Assembly (NCBI RefSeq): GCF_019218265.1
Contig: NZ_JAHUZE010000004.1
Coordinates: 412,001-476,000 of the forward strand
Direction of reading: 5' to 3'
Origin: Maritimibacter dapengensis
GTDB taxonomy: Bacteria; Pseudomonadota; Alphaproteobacteria; Rhodobacterales; Rhodobacteraceae
DNA length: 64,000 nucleotides
The position numbers and the translations under genes are program-made. Below, in pieces: positions 16,457 through 27,829 of the stretch. Numbering within the stretch: position 1 is the stretch's first letter; each line of letters opens with the position of its first letter. The notes below the pieces were generated by a model that ran no database searches, was not told where the DNA came from, and worked only from the letters and a program-made list of their open reading frames with translations.

Positions 16457-16485
16457 AAAGGACCGGCGCGATGACCGGTCCTTTT
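16457..16485 (-). terminator. Hairpin terminator after clpA
   Basis: AAAGGACCGG (16457-16466) pairs with CCGGTCCTTT (16475-16484) around an eight-base loop, 17 bases past the clpA stop. On the minus strand the tail is TTTCTCGTT; on the plus strand it is TTTTAGTTT, so the element could stop transcription from both sides. Confidence 0.75.
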
Positions 16486-16501
16486 AGTTTGTCACATCGC
16501 C

Positions 16502-18826
16502 TTATTCGGCGGTGAGAAGCGGTGGCTTCTTGCGGCTCGCGATCCGGGGGCTGCCCGGTTCTTCGATACGGAGGTCGATTTCGCCGTCCTTGACGCCGAC
16601 CTGCACCACGCCGCCCTTTGCGAGCTTGCCGAAGAGCAGCTCCTCCGCCAGCGGCTTCTTGATGTATTCCTGGATCACGCGGGCCAGAGGCCTTGCGCCC
16701 ATCTTGTCGTCATATCCCTTGTCGCCGAGCCATTCGGCGGCCTTGGGAGTGAGTTCGATGGTCACGTTGCGGTCCAGAAGCTGGGCTTCGAGTTGCAGGA
16801 CGAATTTCTCGACGACGCGATTGATGACCTCCTTGCCGAGCGGGGCGAAGGAAATGACCGCGTCGAGGCGGTTGCGGAATTCGGGCGTGAACGTGCGTTC
16901 GATCGCCGCCGTATCCTCGCCATCGCGACGATCGCGGCCGAAGCCAATGGCGGTTTTCGCCAATTCCGTCGCGCCCGCGTTCGAGGTCATGATGAGAACC
17001 ACGTTGCGGAAGTTCACCGTGCGACCGTTGTGGTCGGTGAGCTGGCCGTGGTCCATCACCTGCAACAGGATGTTGTATACATCCGGGTGCGCCTTCTCGA
17101 TCTCGTCGAGGAGCAGCACGCAATGCGGGTGCTGGTCGACACCGTCGGTCAGAAGACCGCCTTGGTCGAAGCCCACATAGCCCGGAGGCGCACCGATCAG
17201 GCGCGAGACCGCGTGTTTCTCCATGTATTCCGACATGTCGAAGCGCAGCAGTTCGACGCCAAGCTGGTCAGCAAGCTGGCGGGCCACCTCGGTCTTGCCC
17301 ACGCCGGTCGGACCCGCGAACAGGTAGTTGCCGATAGGTTTTTCGGGGTCGCGCAGACCGGCACGGCTGAGCTTGATCGCAGAGGACAGAGCGGTGATCG
17401 CGTCGTCCTGTCCGAACACCACGCGTTTGAGCGAGGCTTCGAGATCCTTGAGCACGGCCTGATCGTCCTTCGACACCGATTTCGGCGGGATGCGGGCGAT
17501 TTTGGCGATGATCGCTTCGATCTCCTTCGGGCCGATGGATTTGCGGCGCTTCGATGCGGCGACGAGATGTTGGGCTGCGCCCGCCTCGTCGATCACGTCG
17601 ATGGCCTTGTCCGGGAGTTTGCGGTCGTTGATGTAACGGTCCGACAGTTCCACCGCGGTCTTGATCGCGTCGTTGGTGTACTTGATCGCGTGGTGTTCCT
17701 CGAAGTAGGGTTTGAGACCTTTGAGGATTTTCACGGTGTCATCGACTGTCGGCTCGTTCACGTCTATCTTCTGGAACCGGCGGGAAAGCGCGCGGTCCTT
17801 CTCGAAGTGCTGGCGGAACTCCTTGTACGTGGTCGAGCCCATGCAACGCAGCTTGCCGCCCTGAAGCGCAGGCTTCAGAAGGTTCGAGGCGTCCATCGCA
17901 CCACCCGATGTCGCGCCCGCACCAATTACCGTGTGGATCTCATCGATGAAGAGCACCGCGTCAGGGTGGTTCTCAAGTTCGGTGACGACCGCTTTCAGCC
18001 GCTCTTCGAAGTCGCCACGATAGCGGGTACCGGCGAGCAGCGCGCCCATGTCGAGCGAGAAGATGACCGTCTCCGAGAGTACCTCGGGCGTTTCGCCTTT
18101 TTCAATCTTCATGGCGAGACCTTCGGCGATCGCGGTTTTGCCCACGCCGGGGTCGCCCACGAGAAGCGGGTTGTTCTTACGCCGGCGGCACAGCACCTGG
18201 ATGCAGCGCTCGACCTCGTGGTCACGGCCGATCAGCGGGTCGATGTCGCCCGCGCGCGCCTTCGCGTTCAGGTCGACGCAGTATTTGCCGAGCGCCGAAT
18301 CCTTGGCTTCTTCGTCAGCGGCTTCGTTCGTCGCTTCTTCGAAGTCCGGGGTTCCGGAGACCGGGCGCGTTTCGCCGTAAGACGGGTCCTTGGCCACGCC
18401 ATGAGCGATGTAGTTTACCGCGTCGTAACGGGTCATGTCCTGTTCTTGCAGGAAGTAGGCGGCATTGGATTCGCGTTCGGCAAAGATTGCGACGAGCACG
18501 TTGGCCCCGGTCACTTCGGTCCGGCCTGACGATTGCACATGGATCGCCGCGCGCTGGATCACGCGCTGGAAGGCGGCGGTGGGTACCGCTTCGGAGCCTT
18601 CGATATTGGTTTCGAACGCGCCGAGTTCGTCGTCGATATACTTGACGAGCGTCTGGCGGAGTTCCTCCAGATCCACGCTGCACGCCTTCATCACGCGGGC
18701 CGCGTCGGGCTCGTCGATCAAGGCCAGAAGCAGGTGTTCCAGCGTGGCCAGCTCATGCTGTCGTTCATTGGCATGAGCGAGCGCGGCATGGATGGCCTGT
18801 TCAAGCGTGTTCGAGAATGAAGGCAA
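16502..18826 (-). CDS. clpA: ATP-dependent Clp protease ATP-binding subunit ClpA
   Basis: 774 residues, normal for ClpA. It begins with a Clp N-domain (PSFSNTLEQAIHAALAHANERQHELATLEHLL). The first AAA+ module carries the Walker A motif GDPGVGKTAIAEG and Walker B VLFIDEIHTVIGAG; the second carries GPTGVGKTEVARQ and LLLDEIEKAHPDVYNILLQVMDHG. Between D2 motifs lies TAIGFGRDRRDGED, the IGF-type loop that docks on ClpP. It unfolds substrates and feeds them to ClpP, with ClpS as adaptor. The short middle region excludes ClpB. No clpS is adjacent. Confidence 0.97.
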   Translation of the reverse strand: MPSFSNTLEQAIHAALAHANERQHELATLEHLLLALIDEPDAARVMKACSVDLEELRQTLVKYIDDELGAFETNIEGSEAVPTAAFQRVIQRAAIHVQSSGRTEVTGANVLVAIFAERESNAAYFLQEQDMTRYDAVNYIAHGVAKDPSYGETRPVSGTPDFEEATNEAADEEAKDSALGKYCVDLNAKARAGDIDPLIGRDHEVERCIQVLCRRRKNNPLLVGDPGVGKTAIAEGLAMKIEKGETPEVLSETVIFSLDMGALLAGTRYRGDFEERLKAVVTELENHPDAVLFIDEIHTVIGAGATSGGAMDASNLLKPALQGGKLRCMGSTTYKEFRQHFEKDRALSRRFQKIDVNEPTVDDTVKILKGLKPYFEEHHAIKYTNDAIKTAVELSDRYINDRKLPDKAIDVIDEAGAAQHLVAASKRRKSIGPKEIEAIIAKIARIPPKSVSKDDQAVLKDLEASLKRVVFGQDDAITALSSAIKLSRAGLRDPEKPIGNYLFAGPTGVGKTEVARQLADQLGVELLRFDMSEYMEKHAVSRLIGAPPGYVGFDQGGLLTDGVDQHPHCVLLLDEIEKAHPDVYNILLQVMDHGQLTDHNGRTVNFRNVVLIMTSNAGATELAKTAIGFGRDRRDGEDTAAIERTFTPEFRNRLDAVISFAPLGKEVINRVVEKFVLQLEAQLLDRNVTIELTPKAAEWLGDKGYDDKMGARPLARVIQEYIKKPLAEELLFGKLAKGGVVQVGVKDGEIDLRIEEPGSPRIASRKKPPLLTAE

Positions 18827-18980
18827 ATGGTCACTCCTCGTTCAGGGGTCGGGGGCGAGTGGTTCAGGCCCGTCCGCTCCGACCGTGGCCTCATATGTTT
18901 AAGGTTCGGTTTTCCGAGCGCATCTTCAAGGGTTTTTTAGCCAATTTTCGCTCACAGCGCGGTGATCGTGAGACAATGGC

Positions 18981-19748
18981 CTAGAAATTGTCCTTCGCAC
19001 GTCGGATTTCGGCGAAAACCTCGGCATCGGCGGCATTCTCCATGCCGACCGCCTTCTTCATGCTGTCCACGTTAGCACGCAGGAATGGGTTTGTCGCCAG
19101 TTCCTCGGACAAAAGCGATGGCACCGTGAACTCGCCTTTTCCGCGGGCGGCGTTCACCGCATCGGCGCGATGAATCAGGTCCGCGTTCTGCGGATCCACC
19201 GACAGGGCAAAGCGTGCATTGGCAGCTGTGTATTCATGGCCCGAGCAGATCAGTGTGTCGCCGGGCAAACCCGCGAGTTGGCTCAGGGTCGACCACATCT
19301 GTTCGGCGCTGCCTTCGAACAGGCGCCCGCATCCGAGAGCCATGAGGCTGTCTCCGGTGAAGGCGGCCTTCGCGTCGGGGATATGGTAGGCGATGTGGCC
19401 GATCGTGTGCCCGTCTGCGGGCATCACGCGCACGTCGTGGCCCGAGAAATCCACAAGGTCGCCGGGCGTCACGGCACGGTCCAGTGCAGGAAGCCGCTCG
19501 GCATCGGCCTTGGCCCCGATCACACGCGCATCGTGTTCGGCCCGGAGCGCGTCCACCCCGTCGATATGGTCGCCATGGTGATGGGTTATGAAAATATCGG
19601 ACAGGGTCCAGCGCCGTTCCTTCAACGCATCCGAAATCGGCGCGGCTTCGGGCGCATCGAAAAGCGCGGTGCGCCCCGTCTCGGTATCGTGGACGAGAAA
19701 CGCATAGTTGTCGGAAAGGCAGGGGATCGTGACGAGTTCAAGCGGCAT
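18981..19748 (-). CDS. gloB: Hydroxyacylglutathione hydrolase (glyoxalase II)
   Basis: 255 residues from the ATG at 19748, chosen because the family starts MPLELVTIPCLSDNYAFLVHD; an open frame upstream adds unrelated sequence. The metal site THHHGDHIDG (55-64) fits the THxHxDH motif (H56, H58, D60, H61), and ADGHTIGHIAYH, FTGDSLMALGCGRLFEG and CSGHEYTAANARFA supply the rest of the binuclear centre and the substrate loop. It hydrolyses S-lactoylglutathione to lactate and glutathione in methylglyoxal detoxification. Divergent from the methyltransferase-like gene. Confidence 0.95.
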   Translation of the reverse strand: MPLELVTIPCLSDNYAFLVHDTETGRTALFDAPEAAPISDALKERRWTLSDIFITHHHGDHIDGVDALRAEHDARVIGAKADAERLPALDRAVTPGDLVDFSGHDVRVMPADGHTIGHIAYHIPDAKAAFTGDSLMALGCGRLFEGSAEQMWSTLSQLAGLPGDTLICSGHEYTAANARFALSVDPQNADLIHRADAVNAARGKGEFTVPSLLSEELATNPFLRANVDSMKKAVGMENAADAEVFAEIRRAKDNF

Positions 19749-19856
19749 GACGTGAATATGGGGCAGGGGGGATCGCGGCTCAAGTGCGGTGGGGCGAATT
19801 CTTGCGCGAGTCGCTTTGCCTCTTTCCCTGCGCATGTGATGCGCTAACGTGCGCCC

Positions 19857-20612
19857 ATGCATCTCGACGCGCAGGATCTACGTGCTTTCTACTATCGTTC
19901 CGCCCTTGGCCGGGTGGCGCAACGTCACATTCGCGAAGTGTTGCAGGCGATGTGGGCCGGAAACCTGAAAGGTGAAACGGTGGTCGGGTACGGGTTCGCG
20001 GTGCCGCTGCTTCGCCCGTTCCTTGGGTCGGCAAGACGGGTGATTGGGCTGATGCCCGCCGCGCAGGGCGTGATGGCCTGGCCTGCCGGCCTCCCCAACG
20101 TCTCGGTGCTGTGTGAAGAGGTGCTTTGGCCCATCGACACCGGCGTCGTCGACAAGCTGGTTATCATGCATGGGCTGGAAACCTCGTCGAACGCGCCCGC
20201 GCTTATGGATGAGGCGTATCGGGTGCTGGGGCCAGGCGGCCGGGCGGTGTTCATCGTGCCGAACCGGGCGGGGCTGTGGTCGCGTTCGGACAAGACGCCG
20301 TTCGGTTTCGGCCGACCCTACACCACCGGGCAGCTCGAATCGCAGCTCAAGGACCATGGTTTCGCCATCGAACGCCACACCGCAGCACTCTATCAGCCCC
20401 CGACCCATCGCCGGTTCTGGCTCAAGACCGGGCCGGTCTGGGAGAAGATCGGGCAGGGCGTGCCGCGGATCGTGGGTGGCGTGCTGTTGGTCGAAGCATC
20501 AAAACAGGTGCGAGAGAAACCGAAGTCCGGGCTAGGCGAAGCGGTGAAGCGACCGCTCTCGGTTCTTGAAGGATTGGGAGCGGCCGAGCCGAGCCCCTCC
20601 CGCCGGGTCTGA
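19857..20612 (+). CDS. Class I SAM-dependent methyltransferase-like protein
   Basis: 251 residues. The central region [40 protein letters not shown] matches the post-motif part of class I methyltransferases (a P-G-G-x-x-x-x-x-P turn near 125-135). The nucleotide loop, however, reads [26 protein letters not shown], lacking the usual G-x-G-x-G. It could be a catalytically altered member. Paired with gloB in a divergent arrangement that I recognise from related bacteria. Substrate unknown; the last 40 residues are probably disordered. Confidence 0.7.
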   Translation: MHLDAQDLRAFYYRSALGRVAQRHIREVLQAMWAGNLKGETVVGYGFAVPLLRPFLGSARRVIGLMPAAQGVMAWPAGLPNVSVLCEEVLWPIDTGVVDKLVIMHGLETSSNAPALMDEAYRVLGPGGRAVFIVPNRAGLWSRSDKTPFGFGRPYTTGQLESQLKDHGFAIERHTAALYQPPTHRRFWLKTGPVWEKIGQGVPRIVGGVLLVEASKQVREKPKSGLGEAVKRPLSVLEGLGAAEPSPSRRV

Positions 20613-20631
20613 AATTCACGCCAAAAGATTC

Positions 20632-20653
20632 GGTCGTTTCGAGCGAAATGACC
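20632..20653 (+). other. Inverted repeat between the methyltransferase gene and the atp operon
   Basis: GGTCGTTTCG (20632-20641) and CGAAATGACC (20644-20653) match at nine of ten positions around a two-base centre. It lies about 230 bases before atpH, followed by CTTTCG and no T run. It may be a weak terminator for the preceding gene or an operator for the atp operon. Confidence 0.35.
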
Positions 20654-20881
20654 TTTCGCATCCCGATACGAACATGGGTGTTTGCACGTTTTCAACGCGC
20701 CTGCGCCCCATAATTCCAATGTTGGCGCAAAACCCGCGTAAGGATGTTGCGGGCCGGGGGATGCTCTGCTAGACCCCCGCTGAATTTCAGATGGCTCGTG
20801 GAAACGCGCGGCATCGAGAGGCCGCCCCTGACTGCCGCCCGGCAGCCACGCAAAGGGGCTAAAGACATCGGAAGGGTGGAC

Positions 20882-21442
20882 GTGTCCGAACCAGCTTCGA
20901 TCACTTCTGGGATTGCCCAGCGCTACGCCACGGCCGTTTTTGAACTGGCCAAGGATTCCAAGAAAATTGATGCCGTCGAACAGGACCTCGATCAACTCGA
21001 GACCGCCCTCGCCGACAGCGACGATTTCTCCGGTCTGATCTCATCGCCGATCTACTCGCGCGACGAACAGGCCGCAGCGATCACATCGATCGCTGACAAG
21101 ATGAACCTGTCCGACGCCTTCAAAGGTGCGCTGGGCGTAATGGCGCAGAAACGCCGCCTGTTCATCTTGCCGCAAATGATCGGCCAACTCCGCGCAATGA
21201 TCTCGGAGGACAAAGGTGAGATCGTGGCCGAAGTGACTGCGGCCAAAGAATTGACGAAGGCGCAGCAGGACAAACTTGCCAGCGCGCTCAAGTCTACCGT
21301 CGGAAAAGACGTCAAAATCAACCTGGCCGTCGATGAAAGCCTCATCGGTGGCCTTATTGTCAAAGTCGGGTCCAAGATGATCGATAGTTCGATCGCTTCG
21401 CGCCTGAATGCACTCCAGAATTCCATGAAAGAGGTCGGGTAA
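20882..21442 (+). CDS. atpH: ATP synthase F1 subunit delta
   Basis: 186 residues from a GTG start at 20882, preceded by GGAAGGG; the frame upstream is open but not conserved. The sequence [20 protein letters not shown] is the usual delta start, and the C-terminal [27 protein letters not shown] is the family signature. Delta links the F1 head to the peripheral stalk. It is the first gene of an F1-only operon atpHAGDC, the arrangement of alphaproteobacteria in which F0 genes sit elsewhere. Four bases separate it from atpA. Confidence 0.96.
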   Translation: MSEPASITSGIAQRYATAVFELAKDSKKIDAVEQDLDQLETALADSDDFSGLISSPIYSRDEQAAAITSIADKMNLSDAFKGALGVMAQKRRLFILPQMIGQLRAMISEDKGEIVAEVTAAKELTKAQQDKLASALKSTVGKDVKINLAVDESLIGGLIVKVGSKMIDSSIASRLNALQNSMKEVG

Positions 21443-21446
21443 GAGA

Positions 21447-22985
21447 ATGGGTATCCAAGCTTCCGAGATTTCTGCGATCCTCAAGGACCAGATCAAGAAC
21501 TTTGGCCAGGAGGCCGAGGTAGCCGAAGTCGGTCACGTGCTGTCCGTCGGTGACGGTATCGCACGTGTCTATGGCCTCGATAACGTTCAGGCCGGTGAAA
21601 TGGTCGAATTCCCCGGCGGCATCCGCGGAATGGCGCTGAACCTCGAATCCGACAATGTCGGCGTCGTGATCTTCGGTTCCGACCGCGACATTAAAGAAGG
21701 CGACACCGTCAAGCGCACGAACGCGATCGTCGACGTGCCTGTGGGCGACGAACTCCTCGGCCGCGTCGTCGACGGTCTTGGGAACCCGATCGACGGGAAA
21801 GGTCCGATCAAGTCCAAGCAGCGGGCCATGGCCGACGTCAAAGCGCCGGGCATCATCCCGCGAAAGTCGGTGCACGAACCGATGGCGACCGGCCTCAAGG
21901 CCGTGGACTCGATGATCCCGATCGGCCGTGGCCAGCGAGAGCTGATCATTGGCGACCGCCAAACCGGCAAGACCGCCGTGGCCCTCGATGCGATCCTGAA
22001 CCAGAAAAGCTATAATGACGCTGCTGGCGACGATGAATCCAAGAAGCTTTATTGCGTTTACGTCGCAGTCGGCCAGAAGCGTTCGACCGTCGCCCAGCTC
22101 GTGAAGAAACTGGAAGAAACCGGTGCGATCGACTATTCGATCATCGTGGCCGCAACCGCATCTGATCCGGCTCCGATGCAGTATCTTGCCCCCTACACCG
22201 CAACCGCGATGGGCGAATACTTCCGTGACAATGGCCGTCACGCTCTGATGATTTACGATGACTTGTCGAAACAGGCCGTGTCCTATCGTCAGATGTCGCT
22301 TCTTCTGCGCCGCCCGCCGGGGCGCGAAGCTTACCCGGGCGACGTTTTCTATCTCCACTCCCGCCTGCTCGAGCGTTCGGCAAAGCTGAACGAAGACAGC
22401 GGCGGCGGCTCGCTGACGGCCCTGCCGATCATCGAAACCCAGGGCGGCGATGTGTCGGCGTTTATTCCGACCAATGTGATCTCGATCACCGACGGTCAGA
22501 TCTTCCTTGAAACCGACCTGTTCTACCAGGGCATCCGCCCCGCCGTGAACACCGGTCTGTCGGTGTCGCGCGTTGGTTCGTCGGCTCAGACGAAAGCGAT
22601 GTCTTCGGTTGCGGGACCTGTGAAACTATCGCTCGCTCAGTATCGCGAGATGGCTGCCTTCGCCCAGTTCGGCTCCGACCTCGACGCCTCCACCCAGCGC
22701 CTGCTGGCCCGTGGTGCACGCCTGACCGAGCTGATGAAGCAGCCGCAGTATTCGCCGCTTACCAACGCCGAAATCGTCTGCGTCATCTTTGCCGGCACGA
22801 ATGGCTACCTCGACAAGGTCGCGGTGGACGATGTGAGCCGGTTCGAAGACGGCCTGTTGGCGCATCTGCGCACCAAGCATCAGGACCTGCTGGACGACAT
22901 CACCAAGAACGACCGCAAGGTGAAGGACGAACTGGCCGACAAGGTCAAAGCCGCCCTCGACGAATTTGCGGAAGGCTTCGCGTAA
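21447..22985 (+). CDS. atpA: ATP synthase F1 subunit alpha
   Basis: 512 residues. The P-loop is GDRQTGKT (169-176) and [25 protein letters not shown] is the conserved nucleotide-domain block of alpha chains, with [14 protein letters not shown] near 370. Alpha carries the non-catalytic nucleotide sites and, together with beta, forms the alpha3-beta3 head that makes ATP. It starts at an ATG four bases after atpH with an AAGAG-type ribosome site. Codon use is very regular, as expected for a highly expressed gene. Complete. Confidence 0.98.
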   Translation: MGIQASEISAILKDQIKNFGQEAEVAEVGHVLSVGDGIARVYGLDNVQAGEMVEFPGGIRGMALNLESDNVGVVIFGSDRDIKEGDTVKRTNAIVDVPVGDELLGRVVDGLGNPIDGKGPIKSKQRAMADVKAPGIIPRKSVHEPMATGLKAVDSMIPIGRGQRELIIGDRQTGKTAVALDAILNQKSYNDAAGDDESKKLYCVYVAVGQKRSTVAQLVKKLEETGAIDYSIIVAATASDPAPMQYLAPYTATAMGEYFRDNGRHALMIYDDLSKQAVSYRQMSLLLRRPPGREAYPGDVFYLHSRLLERSAKLNEDSGGGSLTALPIIETQGGDVSAFIPTNVISITDGQIFLETDLFYQGIRPAVNTGLSVSRVGSSAQTKAMSSVAGPVKLSLAQYREMAAFAQFGSDLDASTQRLLARGARLTELMKQPQYSPLTNAEIVCVIFAGTNGYLDKVAVDDVSRFEDGLLAHLRTKHQDLLDDITKNDRKVKDELADKVKAALDEFAEGFA

Positions 22986-23014
22986 GCAGTTGGTGACCCG
23001 GAAGGAGGCTGGCA

Positions 23015-25358
<2,344 letters not shown>

Positions 25359-25365
25359 TCAGTCC

Positions 25366-25387
25366 TCCCCCGGCCCACGCCGGGGGG
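25366..25387 (+). other. Stable hairpin between atpD and atpC
   Basis: CCCCCGGC (25367-25374) pairs with GCCGGGGG (25379-25386) around CCCA's four-base loop, plus a closing T-G pair. No T run follows, so it is not a classic terminator. It more likely stabilises the 3' end of atpD mRNA or lowers read-through to atpC, whose product is needed at one copy per three beta chains. Confidence 0.6.
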
Positions 25388-25410
25388 CGGCTCCGATCAG
25401 GAGACAATAA

Positions 25411-25821
25411 ATGGCTGACATGATGCAATTCGACCTGGTGTCGCCGGAGCGCCGCCTGACCTCGACCGAGGCCAGCGCGGTGCAGATCCCTGGTGCCGAT
25501 GGCGATTTCACGGCGATGGCCAACCATGCGCCGACTATTGCCACGCTGCGTCCGGGCATCGTGACCGTGCAAGGCGGTTCGGGTGACGAGAAATTCGTCG
25601 TCACCGGCGGCTTTGCCGAGGTGACGCCGGACGGGACAACCGTGCTCGCTGAGCGTGCCATGCCCGCAAGCGAAGTGACGCAGGACGTGATCGACGAATT
25701 CGTCGAAAGCGCCGAGGCCGCCCGCGACAACGCGACGCCGGAGATGCTCGACCAGCTGTCCAAGCAGGTTGGCGATATCGCATTGGTGGCGTCCGAGCTC
25801 CGACTTCAGGCAAAGCAATAA
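25411..25821 (+). CDS. atpC: ATP synthase F1 subunit epsilon
   Basis: 136 residues. The N-terminal beta sandwich starts MMQFDLVSPERRLTS and includes IPGADGDFTAMANHAPTIATLRPGIVTV, the conserved epsilon block; FVVTGGFAEVTPDGTTVLAERA follows. The C-terminal helical hairpin (about 90-136) is the regulatory arm. Epsilon couples the rotor to the c-ring and restrains ATP hydrolysis. An AGGAG ribosome site lies ahead of the ATG. Last gene of the operon, with a terminator 29 bases downstream. Confidence 0.96.
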   Translation: MADMMQFDLVSPERRLTSTEASAVQIPGADGDFTAMANHAPTIATLRPGIVTVQGGSGDEKFVVTGGFAEVTPDGTTVLAERAMPASEVTQDVIDEFVESAEAARDNATPEMLDQLSKQVGDIALVASELRLQAKQ

Positions 25822-25849
25822 ATCATCCGGTCTGACCGGGGGACAGTTT

Positions 25850-25884
25850 GGCCCTGCGTCTTTGGATGCGGGGCCGTTTTCTTT
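25850..25884 (+). terminator. Terminator of the atpHAGDC operon
   Basis: GGCCCTGC (25850-25857) pairs with GCGGGGCC (25868-25875, one T-G pair) around a ten-base loop, followed by GTTTTCTTT. Position right after atpC fits operon termination. Confidence 0.8.
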
Positions 25885-25916
25885 CGGGGGTGTTCGGTCG
25901 GTGCCAATGGCCCCGT

Positions 25917-26492
25917 CTATTGGTGACCGTCCATCATGCGTTCATGCACCGCCTGCATGCCGCGTTCTGCCATATCGCTGACTTCGGCGGCGTGGGTGTG
26001 GAGCGCAGCGACCAGTTCGGGGTCTTCCGAGGTCTGTATCACCACGATGCTGTCGTCGGTGACGTCGATCTCGCTATCGATCCCCTCGGCGCGCGCGAAG
26101 AAGATGTCCAGCGTTGGCGACTGGATGATGATCTGCGGGTCGTCCTTGGCTTCGACCCGACCGATCATGCCGACTACATGGCTCACGAGCGCATCCATTA
26201 CCTCCGGGTCAGAGGACCGGGTTACGGATCGAATACCATTCGGCAGGTTTTCGACCTCGCGGCTCAGGGTCCTGAAGTTGCGGAACATCAGGGCCAATTC
26301 AGCGCTTTCTTCGGCGCTGGCATTCGCGCCGCGCAATCCGGGCATGGTGACTTCGTCATGCATCGCACCCGGCCCGCCATGGCCATGCATCATGCCGCCG
26401 CCATGGCTTTCGGCAAGAAGCGCAGGCGCTGGCAAGAAACCTATCACGAAGGCGATGGCGAGGTAGGGCGTTGATTTCCGTGTCATGGTCAT
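25917..26492 (-). CDS. Exported His/Met-rich protein of unknown function
   Basis: 191 residues. A signal peptide (MTRKSTPYLAIAFVIGFLPAPALLAES) is followed by a His/Met/Gly patch (HGGGMMHGHGGPGAMH, about 30-45) and a mostly helical, acidic domain with HVVGMIGRVEAKDDPQIIIQSPTLDIFFA; the C-terminus has HTHAAEVSDMAERGMQAVHERMMDGHQ. The two histidine/methionine-rich ends suggest periplasmic metal binding (copper or similar), an inference only. No neighbour supports a specific pathway: the genes around it encode a vWA protein and the ATP synthase. I do not recognise the family. Confidence 0.7.
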   Translation of the reverse strand: MTMTRKSTPYLAIAFVIGFLPAPALLAESHGGGMMHGHGGPGAMHDEVTMPGLRGANASAEESAELALMFRNFRTLSREVENLPNGIRSVTRSSDPEVMDALVSHVVGMIGRVEAKDDPQIIIQSPTLDIFFARAEGIDSEIDVTDDSIVVIQTSEDPELVAALHTHAAEVSDMAERGMQAVHERMMDGHQ

Positions 26493-26550
26493 TCTCCCGT
26501 TGGTCGCCCGAGATTATCCGGCCTAGTGGAATGTGCCAGCGACAAATCGG

Positions 26551-27216
26551 TTACCGGCGCACCTGGGCGAAAGCCATGACGCCGATTTCGCGCAGGAGTT
26601 TGCGCCGCATTGCACGTTCGTAATCCTCGAACCCGTCGGCCACCTCGACGAAGGCCCCAGGGCCGTGGATCACCCTCTCACGGTAATAGCTCGCGATATC
26701 GCTTCTCGGCTCTTCAATCACGAGGGCGTTCACGGTGATCCCGTCCATGTCCCATTCTTTGTAGGCCGTGGCTGGCGAGAAACCGTCATTGGACTCGCCG
26801 TCGCTGGAAACGTCGATGACCCGACGTGTGCAAGCCTCCGGTGCGTCACGCAGAAGTCCAAGTCCGTGGCTGAGCGCGAAACCCAGCGATGTCGGGAAGT
26901 CTTCAGCAAGTCTGCGGGTGCCGGCAATCGCATTCGCGGCTTCGAGCACGGCGGACTCGGTGTCGAGAAATGTCCAAGGGAATTGTTCGTATTGGTGACG
27001 CTTGCCGGACCACTCATAGGCAGTGAGCCAGATGCCGCCCTGTGCGACGATGGCTTGTGCCACCGCGTCGCTACGCAGCGCGGCGCCGAGACCTTTCTGT
27101 TGCAGTGCGAATTCGTCCGGATCGACGGAAGCGGACACATCAAGCGCCAGCACGAGGGCAAGTGAACAGGCTGAAGCCCCCTTGGCCAGAATGACCGCGC
27201 CAAGAGCGGCAGCCAA
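26551..27216 (-). CDS. DUF1194 family exported protein with a von Willebrand A-like domain
   Basis: At least 221 residues. LALVLALDVSASVDPDEFALQQKGLGAALRS holds the metal-site motif D-x-S-x-S of vWA domains, with RRVIDVSSDGESNDG as a later metal-site segment; this architecture is the DUF1194 family. Function unknown. The start is unusual: within the frame the best coded start is TTG 27216, giving a short leader ending KGASA before CS. A stronger ribosome site, AGGGAGG (27267-27261), is five bases before an in-frame ATC at 27255, which would give a full signal peptide (TFRLTGSPGW then a hydrophobic run and ASA). No ATG or GTG exists between the upstream stop and 27216. Confidence 0.8.
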   Translation of the reverse strand: MAAALGAVILAKGASACSLALVLALDVSASVDPDEFALQQKGLGAALRSDAVAQAIVAQGGIWLTAYEWSGKRHQYEQFPWTFLDTESAVLEAANAIAGTRRLAEDFPTSLGFALSHGLGLLRDAPEACTRRVIDVSSDGESNDGFSPATAYKEWDMDGITVNALVIEEPRSDIASYYRERVIHGPGAFVEVADGFEDYERAMRRKLLREIGVMAFAQVRR

Positions 27217-27402
27217 AGCCAGCCAACCCGGTGAACCTGTCAGACGGAATGTGATCGCGGCCTCCCTGATCGGAACGAATGAAACAAGATAGCACGGGCC
27301 GAGCCGCGGCCAAAATCACGGAAAGTTCTGTGTTCGGCCCAATACTCGCCCCAATCGCGGAAAATGGTTCGCGGCAGAATTTGGTTTGAAAGGATATGAA
27401 CG

Positions 27403-27774
27403 ATGCGGGTTCACACGTTTGCGGCCACAGCTGCTTCTCTTTGTTTCGTAACCACGAACTGTATCGCGCAACCCTATTCGACGTCGATGGCTCAGTGCGG
27501 TGGCCTGATGAGCGCGATGAAAAGCCACATGACCGACCCCGACAAGGCGGACAGGCTTCAGTTCGCTTCGAACGCGTGGCTGACTGCCGCCAAGGCACAA
27601 GCTGAGAGCGAAGGCGTGACGGATGCGGAGGAGGCGGTGCTCTCAGCGTTCAAGTCTATGCACGACGAATGGGCCGCGAAGGGCCTTCGCATGGCGTTCG
27701 GAAGTGAATTCAAGGATTGGGCCGCTTACTGCGGGAAATTCGCAAAAGCCCAAGGGATCGAAACCGGGCTCTGA
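27403..27774 (+). CDS. Small secreted protein with two conserved-looking cysteines
   Basis: 123 residues. A signal peptide (MRVHTFAATAASLCFVTTNCIAQ) is followed by a helical domain with MAQCGGLMSAMKSH and, at the far end, WAAYCGKFAKAQGI; these cysteines could form a disulfide. A GAAAGGA site precedes the ATG. The pattern (C-x-x-L/M near the start, Y-C-x-x near the end) resembles small periplasmic proteins of Rhodobacterales with no known function. The flanking genes give no hint of a pathway. Confidence 0.65.
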   Translation: MRVHTFAATAASLCFVTTNCIAQPYSTSMAQCGGLMSAMKSHMTDPDKADRLQFASNAWLTAAKAQAESEGVTDAEEAVLSAFKSMHDEWAAKGLRMAFGSEFKDWAAYCGKFAKAQGIETGL

Positions 27775-27829
27775 ACCTGTTCCAAAAAGGCTTGCCACAC
27801 GCGGCGGGCCGCGCCACTGATCTTGCGTC

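Noticed and set aside
16032-16500. tRNA-Ser as an integration site for a genomic island
   Set aside because: No integrase, no direct repeat of the tRNA 3' end and ordinary core genes (clpA, gloB) downstream.
16793-18529. A 578-codon open frame on the plus strand across clpA
   Set aside because: It is antisense to clpA, whose protein matches the family throughout. High G+C DNA with strong codon bias leaves long open antisense frames, and the antisense translation resembles nothing.
18827-18980. A heat-shock (RpoH) promoter for clpA
   Set aside because: CTTGAA is present on the minus strand near 18930, but I could not find a matching -10 element at the right distance.
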